Shown: positions 25,909-34,110, numbered from the stretch's first letter. The stretch: DNA of 64,000 nt from Hymenobacter negativus (GCF_016056375.1 NZ_JAEDAE010000010.1:1-64000), one strand, 5' to 3'. A program made the numbers and translations. Notes: generated by a model not told the origin, from the sequence alone.

Positions 25909-27078
25909 ATGTCTCCAACTAGCTCTGCTCCGGCCGTCGCGCCGGCCCCTCATTTGTTGCGCACCATCACCCGCGTGTGCTGGTTTTTGCTGGGCGCGCT
26001 GTTCATTTTTTCGGGCCTGATTAAGCTGAACGACCCGGTGGGCACGGCCTACAAGCTGGAAGAATACTTCGAGGTGTTTGCCGTTTCGGTGCCCGCGCTG
26101 GAAGGCTTCTTCCTCTGGTTCAAAGAATTTTCGCGCACGCTGTCCATCCTGCTCAGCTCGCTCGAAGTCATTCTGGGCGTGGCACTGCTGCTGCGCTGGC
26201 ACCTGCGCATCACGCTGTGGGTGCTGCTGGGGCTGCTGGTGTTCTTCGCCTTCCTCACCTTCTATTCGGCGGCATTCAATAAGGTAACAGACTGCGGCTG
26301 CTTCGGCGATTTCATCAAGCTCACGCCCTGGACCTCGTTTGCCAAAGACATGTTCCTGCTGGTGCTGTGGCTGGTGGTGTTTATGCACCAGCGGTTTTTG
26401 CGGCACTCCTTCGTCACGGGCACCTTCGGGATTATGGTCATGACGTTTGCCACGGCCATTGCTATCGGCATTGGGGTGCGGGCACTGGGCCACCTGCCCT
26501 ACTTCGATTTCCTACCCTACAAAGTCGGCAACGACATTGGCAAGCTGATGAAGCCCGCCGAGCCCGCCCAGTACCGCTACACCATGACGCGCAACGGCGA
26601 AACCAAAACCTTCGACGCCTACCCCACCGATACCACCTGGAAATATCAGTCCATGGAATCGCTGAACCCCAAAACCTCTACCCCGGTCATTACCGATTTT
26701 GAGGTTTCGGACGTCAACGGCAACTCCTACACCCAGGAGCTGCTGAAAGGCAGCAAGCTGGTGCTCATTGTGCAGAACACCAATAAGGCCGACCGCGACC
26801 GGTTCACGGCCATCAACGCCCTGATGGACGCGGCTGCCAAATCGCGCCGCAACATCACGCCGCTCACCATCACCAGCACCAGCGCGGCCAAGTTCGACTC
26901 GTTCCGCCACGACGTGAACCTGCCCGGCGCCTACTATTTCGCCGATGCCACAGTGCTCAAATCCATCATCCGCTCCAATCCCGGCCTTATGGTGCTGCAA
27001 AACGGCGTGGTAAAAGCCAAATACCACTACCACGACATTCCGGCGCTGTGGCAGGTGGAAAAAGTGCTGAAGGAGTAG
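25909..27078 (+). CDS. DoxX/BT_3928-like membrane protein
   Basis: A 389-residue protein resembling the Bacteroidota BT_3928 family. The N-terminal half has about five transmembrane helices of DoxX/MauE type (FSGLIKLNDPVGTAYKLEEYF) with a DCGCFGD cysteine motif at about residue 126. The C-terminal half is a soluble thioredoxin-like domain (about 265-389: VITDFEVSDVNG, KLVLIVQNTN, LVLQNGVVKAKYHYHDIP) lacking a CxxC pair. A role in membrane redox or disulfide chemistry is inferred. The permease gene begins three bases after its stop. Confidence 0.82.
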   Translation: MSPTSSAPAVAPAPHLLRTITRVCWFLLGALFIFSGLIKLNDPVGTAYKLEEYFEVFAVSVPALEGFFLWFKEFSRTLSILLSSLEVILGVALLLRWHLRITLWVLLGLLVFFAFLTFYSAAFNKVTDCGCFGDFIKLTPWTSFAKDMFLLVLWLVVFMHQRFLRHSFVTGTFGIMVMTFATAIAIGIGVRALGHLPYFDFLPYKVGNDIGKLMKPAEPAQYRYTMTRNGETKTFDAYPTDTTWKYQSMESLNPKTSTPVITDFEVSDVNGNSYTQELLKGSKLVLIVQNTNKADRDRFTAINALMDAAAKSRRNITPLTITSTSAAKFDSFRHDVNLPGAYYFADATVLKSIIRSNPGLMVLQNGVVKAKYHYHDIPALWQVEKVLKE

Positions 27079-27081
27079 GTT

Positions 27082-28140
27082 ATGCTCGCCTTTATCCTCC
27101 GTCGCCTGGGCCAGGGCGTACTCGTGCTGGTGGGCGTGGCCTGCACGGTGTTTCTGCTCTTCAACGTGCTGCCCGGCGACCCCGCTGCCCTGCTGGCCGG
27201 CCAGCGCTCCGACCTGGCCACCAAAGCCGCCATCACCGCCGACCTCGGCCTCGACCAGCCCCTGCCCGCCCGCCTGGTGGGTTACCTCAACGACATTTCG
27301 CCGCTCGGCCTGCACCCCGCCGACTCGGCCGGCCGCGCCCGCTACGGCGGTTTCGCGGTGCTGCCGCTGGGCAGCAAAGCCTTGGTACTGAAAACGCCCT
27401 ACCTGCGCCGCTCCTTCCAGAGCAACAAGGACGTGCTGCGCATTCTGCTCGATTATTTCCCCGGCACCATGTGGCTGGCGCTGGCGGCCATGCTCATTGC
27501 CAGCGTGGGCGGCGTGGCCTTTGGCGTGGTGGCGGCGCTGCGGCCCCAGTCGTGGCTCGACAGGGTGCTGGTGAGCACCTCGGTGCTGGGCATTTCGGTG
27601 CCGTCGTTCGTGGCGGCCATTCTCATTGCCGTCACCTTCGGCTTCTACTGGAGCCACTGGACCGGGCTGAGCCTCACCGGCCAACTGTATGAAACGGACC
27701 CTTTCACGGGCGAGCGGCACCTGGTGCTGCGCAATTTGCTGCTGCCGGCCGTGGCGCTGGGCATCCGGCCGCTGGCCATCATCACGCAGCTCACGCGCTC
27801 CAGCATGCTCGATGTGCTGAGCCAGGACTACATCCGCACGGCACGGGCCAAGGGGCTGAGCCGCACGGCTACGGTGCTGCACCACGCCCTGCGCAATGCC
27901 CTGAACCCGGTGGTCACGGCTGTATCGGGCTGGCTGGCCTCGCTCATGGCAGGTGCGTTTTTCATCGAATACATCTTCAACTGGAAGGGTCTGGGCACCG
28001 TGACGCTACGCGCCGTTGAAAACCTCGATTTCCCGGTAGTAATGGGGTCGACGCTGTTTGTAGCCGCATTATTCGTGCTAATAAATATTATTGTGGATGT
28101 CCTCTACGCCGTGCTCGACCCGCGCGTGAAACTGAGTTAG
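27082..28140 (+). CDS. ABC transporter permease, DppB/OppB type
   Basis: A 352-residue inner-membrane permease. The N-terminus (FILRRLGQGVLVLVGVACTVFLLFNVLPGDPA) is typical of the peptide/nickel permease family. The cytoplasmic coupling motif DYIRTARAKGLS sits near residue 252, before two last helices. A periplasmic insert follows helix 1. The start ATG is three bases after the upstream stop, with AAGGAG overlapping that stop. The usual second permease and ATPases are not in this window, so it is an orphan here; partners may lie elsewhere. Confidence 0.9.
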   Translation: MLAFILRRLGQGVLVLVGVACTVFLLFNVLPGDPAALLAGQRSDLATKAAITADLGLDQPLPARLVGYLNDISPLGLHPADSAGRARYGGFAVLPLGSKALVLKTPYLRRSFQSNKDVLRILLDYFPGTMWLALAAMLIASVGGVAFGVVAALRPQSWLDRVLVSTSVLGISVPSFVAAILIAVTFGFYWSHWTGLSLTGQLYETDPFTGERHLVLRNLLLPAVALGIRPLAIITQLTRSSMLDVLSQDYIRTARAKGLSRTATVLHHALRNALNPVVTAVSGWLASLMAGAFFIEYIFNWKGLGTVTLRAVENLDFPVVMGSTLFVAALFVLINIIVDVLYAVLDPRVKLS

Positions 28141-28165
28141 CGCGTTCGGCATTCGAGGAAATGGC

Positions 28166-28268
28166 CTGTCATCCTGAGCTTGCGAAGGACCCTATCACCA
28201 CTGAACGGTTTGCAGTAATTCAAATAATAAGGCCGTGATAAGGTCCTTCGCTCTGCTCAGGATGACAG
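28166..28268. repeat. Inverted repeat, family A copy 5 (full length)
   Basis: Arms 28166-28198 and 28235-28268 (CTGTCATCCTGAGC...GAAGGACC-TATCAC). Its centre resembles that of the copy at 24165. The right arm ends CTCAGGATGACAG and contains the apparent aroK start codon. Confidence 0.88.
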
Positions 28269-28861
28269 ACAATAAGAAATTGCCCCTCCTCTCCGACACC
28301 ATTATTTCTCGCGGCGGCTCCGGGCATTTGAGCCTGGTGGGCCTGCCCGGCGCGGGCAAAACCACGCTCGGCCGCCAACTGGCCGCGCACTTCAACCGCC
28401 CGTTTCTGGACCTAGATGTGGCCATTGAAGCCCGCACCGGCCGCAGCGTGCGCGCCATTTTTGTCGAAGACGGCGAAGCCAGCTTCCGGGCTGTGGAAGC
28501 GGCAGTGCTGCGCGATGCACTGGCCCACGCCGGCCCGCCGCTGGTGCTGGCCACGGGTGGCGGTACGCCGTGCTTTCACGACAACATGGCGCTGCTCAAC
28601 CAGGCCGGCCCCACGCTCTGGCTCGATGTGCCCATCGAAGCGCTAGCCGCCCGCCTGCCCCCCGAGGAAGTAGCCAAACGCCCCCTGCTGGCTGCTGCCG
28701 GCGGCGCCGAAGCCTGGCTGCGCGAAACTCTTGCCGCCCGAAGTAAGTTTTATGCCCAGGCGCGGCTGCGGTGCGGAGCGGCCTGCACGCTGCCGGCCGT
28801 AGTAGCCCAATTGGCGGGGGCCGGATTTGCCCTTCCCGCCACATTGCCGCCCGCATCGTAA
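28262..28861 (+). CDS. aroK: Shikimate kinase
   Basis: A 199-residue kinase that phosphorylates shikimate in the chorismate pathway. Motifs: P-loop GLPGAGKTT (27-35), the shikimate-binding DLDVAIE (DxD), FRAVEAAVL, the GGGT loop (LATGGGTPC) and RPLL in the lid region. Length is slightly above average because of a short non-family N-terminus. The only usable ATG (28262) lies in the right arm of the preceding repeat, so the repeat seems to have supplied the start codon and first residues (MTDNKK). Confidence 0.92.
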   Translation: MTDNKKLPLLSDTIISRGGSGHLSLVGLPGAGKTTLGRQLAAHFNRPFLDLDVAIEARTGRSVRAIFVEDGEASFRAVEAAVLRDALAHAGPPLVLATGGGTPCFHDNMALLNQAGPTLWLDVPIEALAARLPPEEVAKRPLLAAAGGAEAWLRETLAARSKFYAQARLRCGAACTLPAVVAQLAGAGFALPATLPPAS

Positions 28862-28897
28862 TTTTGTTAATTGATTCGTTCGACGTTTGTTACCCCT

Positions 28898-29572
28898 ATG
28901 CAATCAGTATCCACCGAAGAACCGGCTGTAAACGAGGGTTCTACCCCTACCGTAGCGCCCGTACGGCCCAAGCACAAAGGCTCGGCGCAGCTCTTCCAAA
29001 ACCCGGTGCTGGAGCGGCTTTCGCACACGCACATTGCACTGCCGGTGGGCATTTTCGCCGCTACGGGCATTATCAGCATGTATTATGGCCTCACGCATGG
29101 CTTCATGACGGGCGTGGCCGCTTTGGGGCTGTTTTTGGTGGGGCTGCTGGCTTTCACGCTGGTAGAATACCTGGTGCACCGCTACGTGTACCACATTCCG
29201 GCCACCACGCCGGGCCGCGCCAAGTTTCAGTACACCATGCACGGCGTGCACCACGAGTACCCCAAGGATAAGACCCGGCTGGCCATGCCGCCCATCATCA
29301 CGGTGTTTGTGGCGTCGCTGCTGTTTTTCATTTTCCGCTTCAGCTTTGGCTCGTATGCGTTTGGGCTGCTGTCGGGCTTCACGTTCGGGTACGCCATGTA
29401 CCTGTTTGTGCACTATGCCATTCATGCCTACTCGCCGCCCAAGAACTTCCTGAAAGTGTGGTGGACGCACCACAGCCAGCACCACTATCGGCAAGACGAA
29501 GTGGCTTTCGGCGTGAGCAGCACGCTCTGGGACCACATCATCGGCACCATGCCCAGCAAGAAAAACGCCTAG
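28898..29572 (+). CDS. Fatty acid hydroxylase / sterol desaturase family protein
   Basis: A 224-residue membrane di-iron hydroxylase. The histidine clusters needed for iron binding are present in order: EYLVHRYVYH, MHGVHHEYP, HYAIHAY and THHSQHHY. Four hydrophobic helices are visible. It resembles fatty acid 2-hydroxylase (FA2H-like) enzymes; hydroxylation of sphingolipid- or sulfonolipid-type acyl chains is a reasonable but unproven role in this phylum. The start at 28898 follows a short leader; an upstream TTG-initiated frame is less likely. Confidence 0.85.
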   Translation: MQSVSTEEPAVNEGSTPTVAPVRPKHKGSAQLFQNPVLERLSHTHIALPVGIFAATGIISMYYGLTHGFMTGVAALGLFLVGLLAFTLVEYLVHRYVYHIPATTPGRAKFQYTMHGVHHEYPKDKTRLAMPPIITVFVASLLFFIFRFSFGSYAFGLLSGFTFGYAMYLFVHYAIHAYSPPKNFLKVWWTHHSQHHYRQDEVAFGVSSTLWDHIIGTMPSKKNA

Positions 29573-29592
29573 CTTTTTCCATTGCAAGACAC

Positions 29593-29630
29593 AAAAAAGC
29601 GCGGCTCCTGTCAGGGAGCCGCGCTTTTTT
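29593..29630. terminator. Bidirectional intrinsic terminator
   Basis: An A-run, the stem AGCGCGGCTCC/GGAGCCGCGCT and a T-run lie between the hydroxylase gene and the small convergent lipoprotein gene. Confidence 0.9.
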
Positions 29631-29649
29631 GTGAGTCTTACGCGCTGAG

Positions 29650-29829
29650 TTAGGGGCGCGGGCCACGCATTTTACTCACGATGAAGAACAGCAGTGCCAC
29701 CACGATGAATACGGCAATAATGCCCGTGTAAGCGCCGGCTTTGAAAATGTCGCCGATGACTTCACAGCCGGTCAGCGCAGTAGCCATCACGCTGAGAAAA
29801 AGAAAGAGGGTAAAACGGGAAGCATTCAT
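29650..29829 (-). CDS. Small lipoprotein with one membrane helix
   Basis: A 59-residue open frame on the minus strand, short but convincing. It starts MNASRFTLFLFLSVMATAL, then a textbook lipobox LTGC (Cys22), a short polar loop EVIGDIFKAGAYTG, a hydrophobic helix (IIAVFIVVALLFFIV) and a basic tail SKMRGPRP. It ends 20 bases from a bidirectional terminator. Similar tiny proteins are widespread in Cytophagales as I recall, without a proven role. After lipidation it could sit in the inner membrane with both lipid and helix. Confidence 0.72.
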   Translation of the reverse strand: MNASRFTLFLFLSVMATALTGCEVIGDIFKAGAYTGIIAVFIVVALLFFIVSKMRGPRP

Positions 29830-29970
29830 GGCGTGAAAGAAAAAGAAGGGAGGTGAAAGCCGCGTAGCGCGCTGGCTACCGGGTTAGGCCTGATACTGTG
29901 CCTACGCCAAAAAGGTTGAGACCGGGCCGGTTGCTGTGGTTGACGGCCGGACTTTTGGAGGCTTCTGCGG

Positions 29971-29978
29971 TAGATTTG
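29971..29978 (+). promoter_or_regulatory. Putative -7 box, four bases before the DUF1684 ATG
   Basis: TAGATTTG matches TAnnTTTG and ends four bases before ATG 29983, so the message would be leaderless. A TTTG lies 13 bases upstream, closer than the usual 19-20. Confidence 0.45.
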
Positions 29979-29982
29979 GCGC

Positions 29983-30621
29983 ATGAATCGTTTCCTTCTG
30001 CCGGTCTGCCTGGCAGTGCTGTTGCCCGTAGCGGTGGCCGCACAAGCACCCGCTGTTGCCACTCACCTCACGGCTGCTGCCCATCAGCAGAGTGTGCTGG
30101 AATTTCAGACGGCCCTGAACAAGGAATTCCACGACCCGCAGGAGTCGCCGCTCACGCCGGCTGAACAACAGGCATTTACTTCTCTGCCTTTTTTCCCAAC
30201 CGATTACAGCTATTACGTGGAAGCTACGCTGGTGCGCGATTCTACTTCCCGGCCCTTTGCCATGGAAACCAGCACTGCCCGGCGCCCTATGTACCGCAAG
30301 TATGGCGAGCTGCGCTTCGTGCTGAACGGCCAGCCCCAGCACCTGAGCGTGTACCAAAACCAGGAACTGCTGAAACGGCCCGGACTGGAGGATTATCTGT
30401 TCGTACCGTTCACTGACCTCACCAACGGGCACGGCAGCTATGGCGGGGGCCGCTACATCGACCTGCGCATTCCACCGGCGGGCACCAAGACTTTGGCGCT
30501 GGACTTTAACCGGGCCTACAACCCGTCCTGCGCCTACAACCACGGCTACTCCTGCCCGGTACCACCCGCTGAGAACCGGCTGGCCATTGCCATTCCGGCC
30601 GGGGTTCGCAGCGACCATTAA
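29983..30621 (+). CDS. DUF1684 domain protein, exported
   Basis: A 212-residue exported protein with a signal peptide (about 1-20, ends AVAAQA). It has the DUF1684 core: RRPMYRKYGELRFVLNG, LFVPFTDLTNGHGSYGGGRYID and LDFNRAYNPSCAYNHGYSCP-PPAEN. The conserved acidic, His, Tyr and Cys residues of the last block suggest a metal or substrate site. The reaction is not known to me. Confidence 0.87.
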   Translation: MNRFLLPVCLAVLLPVAVAAQAPAVATHLTAAAHQQSVLEFQTALNKEFHDPQESPLTPAEQQAFTSLPFFPTDYSYYVEATLVRDSTSRPFAMETSTARRPMYRKYGELRFVLNGQPQHLSVYQNQELLKRPGLEDYLFVPFTDLTNGHGSYGGGRYIDLRIPPAGTKTLALDFNRAYNPSCAYNHGYSCPVPPAENRLAIAIPAGVRSDH

Positions 30622-30633
30622 CCCGACGCACAC

Positions 30634-30678
30634 CGAAAAAGACAAGGCCCTGCATTGATGCGGGGCCTTGTCTTTTTT
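30634..30678. terminator. Bidirectional intrinsic terminator
   Basis: Stem AAAAAGACAAGGCCC-TGCA/TGC-GGGGCCTTGTCTTTTT between convergent genes ending at 30621 and 30695. Confidence 0.88.
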
Positions 30679-30694
30679 AGCATTTACTGAGGCT

Positions 30695-31552
30695 TTACCA
30701 GCTGCCGCTGGCGCCGCCACCGCCGCTGCTACCGCCGCCAAAACCGCCGAAGCCGCCACCTCCGCCGCCACCGCCTCCCCAGCCGCCGCCACCTCCGCCG
30801 AAGCCGCCGCCAAAGATGATGGGCGGAACAAAGCCGCCGCCAAAGCCCCGGTTGCCGCGCCCGCCGCCACCGCCCCGGTTGCGTATCATAGTGAACACAA
30901 TGACCATCACGAGGATAATAATCCAGAACGGAAAGCCCGAGCCGGTGCGGTCGCCCCGGTCCTGGCGCTGAGCGTCGGCGGGGTCGGCCTGGTACTCGCC
31001 TTTGGCCAGGGCAATGAGCTGGTCGGTGGCCCGGTCGAGGCCGGCATAATACTGGTTCTGGCGAAAGGCTGGCACCAGCGTGTTGCTGATGATGCGCTTG
31101 GCTAGGGCATCGGGTACGGCGCCTTCCAGGCCGTAGCCGGTCTGGATGCGGGCAGTGTGCTCCTGCTTTGCCACCAGAATTAGAATGCCGTTGTTCTTGC
31201 CCTTGCGGCCAATGCCCCAGCCTTCGTACAGCTTCTGGGCGTAGTCAGCAATGTCGTCGCCATCAAGCGTGGGCACGGTGACCACGGCGATTTGCGATGA
31301 GGTACTGTCGTTGTACGCCACCAGCTTCCGCTCCAGCTGGTCGGCTTCGCTGCCCTGCATCAGCCCGGCCAGGTCGTTGACGAGACGCGGAGGATTGGGC
31401 CGCGGTGGAATGTTCTGGGCCGCGCTGCTCAGGGCCGATACCAGCCCAAGCAACAACAGCAGCATCGGCCACCATGCTCTTGACACGCCTGGTTTCAGCA
31501 GGGGGAAGCGGAACAAAGTCGACATCCTGGCAGTAGCCACGGAATTTTTCAT
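30695..31552 (-). CDS. TPM domain membrane protein, YgcG type, glycine-rich tail
   Basis: A 285-residue protein. Signal/anchor about 29-46, then a TPM_phosphatase domain (about 55-185: LVNDLAGLMQ, IAVVTVPTLDGDDIADYAQKL, GWGIGRKGKNNGILIL, GYGLEGAVPDA). A transmembrane helix follows (FWIIILVMVIVFTMI, about 210-224) and then a roughly 60-residue tail almost wholly Gly/Phe/Ser. It is the last gene of a lemA-TPM-TPM operon; its start overlaps the stop of the preceding TPM gene as ATGA. A role in membrane-associated turnover or assembly is inferred. Confidence 0.87.
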   Translation of the reverse strand: MKNSVATARMSTLFRFPLLKPGVSRAWWPMLLLLLGLVSALSSAAQNIPPRPNPPRLVNDLAGLMQGSEADQLERKLVAYNDSTSSQIAVVTVPTLDGDDIADYAQKLYEGWGIGRKGKNNGILILVAKQEHTARIQTGYGLEGAVPDALAKRIISNTLVPAFRQNQYYAGLDRATDQLIALAKGEYQADPADAQRQDRGDRTGSGFPFWIIILVMVIVFTMIRNRGGGGGRGNRGFGGGFVPPIIFGGGFGGGGGGWGGGGGGGGGFGGFGGGSSGGGGASGSW

Positions 31553-32007
31553 GCGTCGGAAGACGGCTTTTGACCGCCAAAAGAAATGGAATCGTCCAGC
31601 TCGTTCTGGTCAGTGGCGGCGTCGTAGGGAAAGTAGCGCTTCAGCTGCTCGCCCACCATTCTAATGCCGCGCTCCAGCCCCAGCACGTAGTTTTCGTGCC
31701 GAAACTGGTCGAGCACGGCCTCTTTGGTGGTTTCCCAGAAGTCGTCGGGCACGGCAGCATTGATGGCCGAGTCGCCCACCACGGCAAACTGCCGGCTCTG
31801 CCAGGCCAGGTAAAACAGCACGCCGTTGCGGGCGGCGGTTTTGTGCATGTTCAGCTCGCCGAACACCTGGGCGGCGCGGTCCAGCGGCTCGGGCGTGGGG
31901 CAGGTGTCTTCGAGGTGCACCCGGATTTCACCGGAAGTGGTGATTTCGGCTTGCCGGATGGCGGCCACCAAAGCCGCATCCTGGGCGGGAGTAAGGGGGG
32001 AAGTCAT
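31549..32007 (-). CDS. TPM domain protein
   Basis: A 152-residue soluble TPM-domain protein: SGEIRVHLEDTCP, AAQVFGELNMHKTAARNGVLFYLAW, VVGDSAINAAVPDDFW and GLERGIRMVGEQLKRYFP. It lacks both signal peptide and membrane helix, so it is probably cytoplasmic or peripheral to the membrane. It sits between lemA and the YgcG-type gene and overlaps the latter by four bases, which implies translational coupling. Confidence 0.85.
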   Translation of the reverse strand: MTSPLTPAQDAALVAAIRQAEITTSGEIRVHLEDTCPTPEPLDRAAQVFGELNMHKTAARNGVLFYLAWQSRQFAVVGDSAINAAVPDDFWETTKEAVLDQFRHENYVLGLERGIRMVGEQLKRYFPYDAATDQNELDDSISFGGQKPSSDA

Positions 32008-32012
32008 TTTGT

Positions 32013-32113
32013 ATCAGTTAACAGTGAGCAGTTAACAGTGAGCAGACTGCCATACGAATCGGAGGCGGCAAGCACCCCAGTTGTTCACTGCTCACTGTTA
32101 ACTGATAACTGAT
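32013..32113. repeat. Inverted repeat, family D (CAGTTAACAGTGAGCAG arms)
   Basis: The left side carries CAGTTAACAGTGAGCAG twice in tandem (from 32015 and 32029). The right side (32088-32113) carries the reverse complement followed by a partial second copy. It lies inside the lemA operon, ending one base before the lemA stop codon and six bases above the next gene's start. Confidence 0.8.
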
Positions 32114-32692
32114 TTAAAATTGAACGGTCGGGGCCTTGCTGGCGGCCGGGTCGGCCTCGAAATAAGGCTTGGGCGGGAAGCCAAACATGCCGGCAAACAG
32201 GTTGTTCGGGAACGAACGGGTGAACGTATTGTAGTCGTTGGTGACGGCGTTGAACTTGTTGCGCTCCACGTTGATGCGGTTTTCGGTACCCTCAATCTGG
32301 GCCTGCAGTTCCTGGAAGTTGGCGTTGGCCTTCAGGTCGGGGTAGTTTTCGGACACGGCCAGCAGGCGGCCCAGCCCGGCCGAAACCTGGCTCTGGGCAT
32401 CCTGGAATTTCTTGATGTTTTCGGGCGTCAGGTCGTTGGCGTTCAGCTGCACGCTGGTGGCTTTGGCGCGGGCCTCGATGACACTGGTCAGCGTGCCCTG
32501 CTCGAATTTGGCAGCACCTTTCACGGTGTTCACCAGGTTGCCGATGAGGTCGTTGCGGCGCTGGTAGGCGCTTTGCACATTGCCGGCCTGGGCCTTCACG
32601 GCCTGGTCGCGCGTCACCATGCCGTTGTAGCCGCACGACGACTGGGTGAGCAACAGGGCCAGGCCCGCGAAATAGAGAAGAAAGCGTTTCAT
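32114..32692 (-). CDS. lemA: LemA family lipoprotein
   Basis: A 192-residue LemA-family protein. An N-terminal lipoprotein signal (LLTQSSCGYN, lipobox Cys20) is followed by a long helical coiled region: VTRDQAVKAQAGNVQSAYQRR, DLIGNLVNTVKGAAKFEQ, LAVSENYPDLKANANFQ and RSFPNNLFAGMFGF. The SENYPDLKAN block is the family signature. It is first in a minus-strand operon with two TPM genes, the classic LemA-TPM arrangement, whose precise job in the envelope is unknown. Confidence 0.93.
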   Translation of the reverse strand: MKRFLLYFAGLALLLTQSSCGYNGMVTRDQAVKAQAGNVQSAYQRRNDLIGNLVNTVKGAAKFEQGTLTSVIEARAKATSVQLNANDLTPENIKKFQDAQSQVSAGLGRLLAVSENYPDLKANANFQELQAQIEGTENRINVERNKFNAVTNDYNTFTRSFPNNLFAGMFGFPPKPYFEADPAASKAPTVQF

Positions 32693-32894
32693 GATGGGTT
32701 GTGAAGGGTGTTAATGAAGGGTATTCGGGGTTGGTAATAGTGCGTTGGCAAAACCTGTGGCCGCCGCCCCGGTTGGGTACCGGATTTGGGGCAAAGTACG
32801 CAGCTTAGCCCTAGTGGTTGTAGCTTGCTGCTTAGCTGGCCCGAACGCCTTCTTTTATCGTCCCCCCGCCTTCTTCATTACACAGCCCCGTTGC

Positions 32895-33896
32895 ATGAAA
32901 GCTGTTATTCCCGTTGCCGGCATTGGCTCGCGCCTGCGCCCCCACACCCACACCCAGCCCAAAAGCCTGGTGCCGGTGGCTGGCAACACCATTCTGGGCC
33001 ACATCATCGACCGCCTGCAGGCCGCCGGCTTTACCGAGTTCGTGTTCATCGTGGGCTACCTGGGCGATAAAATCGTGAGCTACGTGCGCCGCCAGTACCC
33101 TGGGCTCAAGGCCACGTTCGTGGTGCAGGAGCCGCGCGAGGGCATTGGCCACGCCCTGTGGCTGGCCCGCGAGGAATTTCGCCACGACCCCGACGGTGTG
33201 CTCATCATGCTCGGCGACACCATCGTGGACGTGGACTTGGCCGCCCTCATGGCCACGCCCGGCTCGGTGCTGGCCGTGAAGGAGGTGAAAACCCCCAGCA
33301 TGTTCGGGCTGGTGGAAACCGGTAGCAGCGGCCGGGTAAATAAGGTGGTGGAAAAGCCCAAAATTCCGAAATCAAACTTCGCCATGGTGGGCCTCTACAA
33401 GCTGGCCTACCCCGAAAAATTGGCCCAGGCCCTGGAATGGCTCATCGACTCGGACGTGCGGACCCACGGCGAGTTTCAGCTCACCGATGCGCTGATGCAC
33501 CTCATCGAGGAGGGCGAGGCGATGACGACTTGCCCAGTGGACAACTGGTTTGACTGCGGCCGCAAGGAAACCCTGCTCGAAGCCAACGCCCGCCTGCTCA
33601 ACCGCCCCGAGTTTTTGGACAACCAAAACTATTCTGACTACCCCGATGCCGTGATTATTCCGCCGGTTAGCATCGGGCGCGGCTGCCAGATTTCGCACTC
33701 CATCATCGGCCCCAACGTAGCCATCGGCGACAAAACCATTGTCAAAAACTGCATTCTGAGCGACTCCATCATCGGCAGCTACTCGGAGCTGCGGGCGGCG
33801 GTGATGCACGACTGCATCGTGGGCTCGGATGCCTCGTTTCGGGGCATGAACCATTCGCTGAATATTGGCGACAACACGGAAATTGACTACAGCTGA
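32895..33896 (+). CDS. Sugar-1-phosphate nucleotidyltransferase with beta-helix end
   Basis: A 333-residue enzyme of the glucose-1-phosphate thymidylyl/uridylyltransferase family. It transfers a nucleotide to a sugar 1-phosphate to make an activated sugar. Motifs: MKAVIPVAGIGSRLRPHT, PKSLVPVAGNTIL, LGDTIVDVD, VEKPK and VDNWFDCGRKETLLEAN. A left-handed beta-helix follows from about residue 255 (ISHSIIGPNVAIGDKTIV-CILSDSIIG). The exact sugar and nucleotide are not determined. The ATG at 32895 is fixed by the Rossmann start; about 50 upstream codons are non-homologous. Confidence 0.9.
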   Translation: MKAVIPVAGIGSRLRPHTHTQPKSLVPVAGNTILGHIIDRLQAAGFTEFVFIVGYLGDKIVSYVRRQYPGLKATFVVQEPREGIGHALWLAREEFRHDPDGVLIMLGDTIVDVDLAALMATPGSVLAVKEVKTPSMFGLVETGSSGRVNKVVEKPKIPKSNFAMVGLYKLAYPEKLAQALEWLIDSDVRTHGEFQLTDALMHLIEEGEAMTTCPVDNWFDCGRKETLLEANARLLNRPEFLDNQNYSDYPDAVIIPPVSIGRGCQISHSIIGPNVAIGDKTIVKNCILSDSIIGSYSELRAAVMHDCIVGSDASFRGMNHSLNIGDNTEIDYS

Positions 33897-34071
33897 GGGT
33901 ACGGAGAACCTCCCCATCCCCCTAAGAAATGCTTGACGCGCATTTCCCAATAGAAAGAGGCTGCGTTCAAGGATTCCCGCGCCTGGCACCCTTTTCCCCG
34001 GGCTTCCGCTTCAGGCGAACCGGGGCTTGGGGTGAGGGCACCACCCCGGGGCTCATCGGGAACACCCCAAC

Positions 34072-34110
34072 AAAAAAAGGCCCTGCCAGTGTACCGGCAG
34101 GGCCTTTTTT
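34072..34110. terminator. Bidirectional intrinsic terminator
   Basis: An A-run, the stem GGCCCTGCC/GGCAGGGCC and a T-run lie between the convergent nucleotidyltransferase and giant T9SS genes. The rest of 33897-34071 shows no gene. Confidence 0.88.

Noticed and set aside
30695..30900. Glycine-rich tail of the YgcG-type protein as a possible frameshift
   Set aside because: Such Gly/Phe/Ser tails are normal for this family and the frame is intact to the stop.
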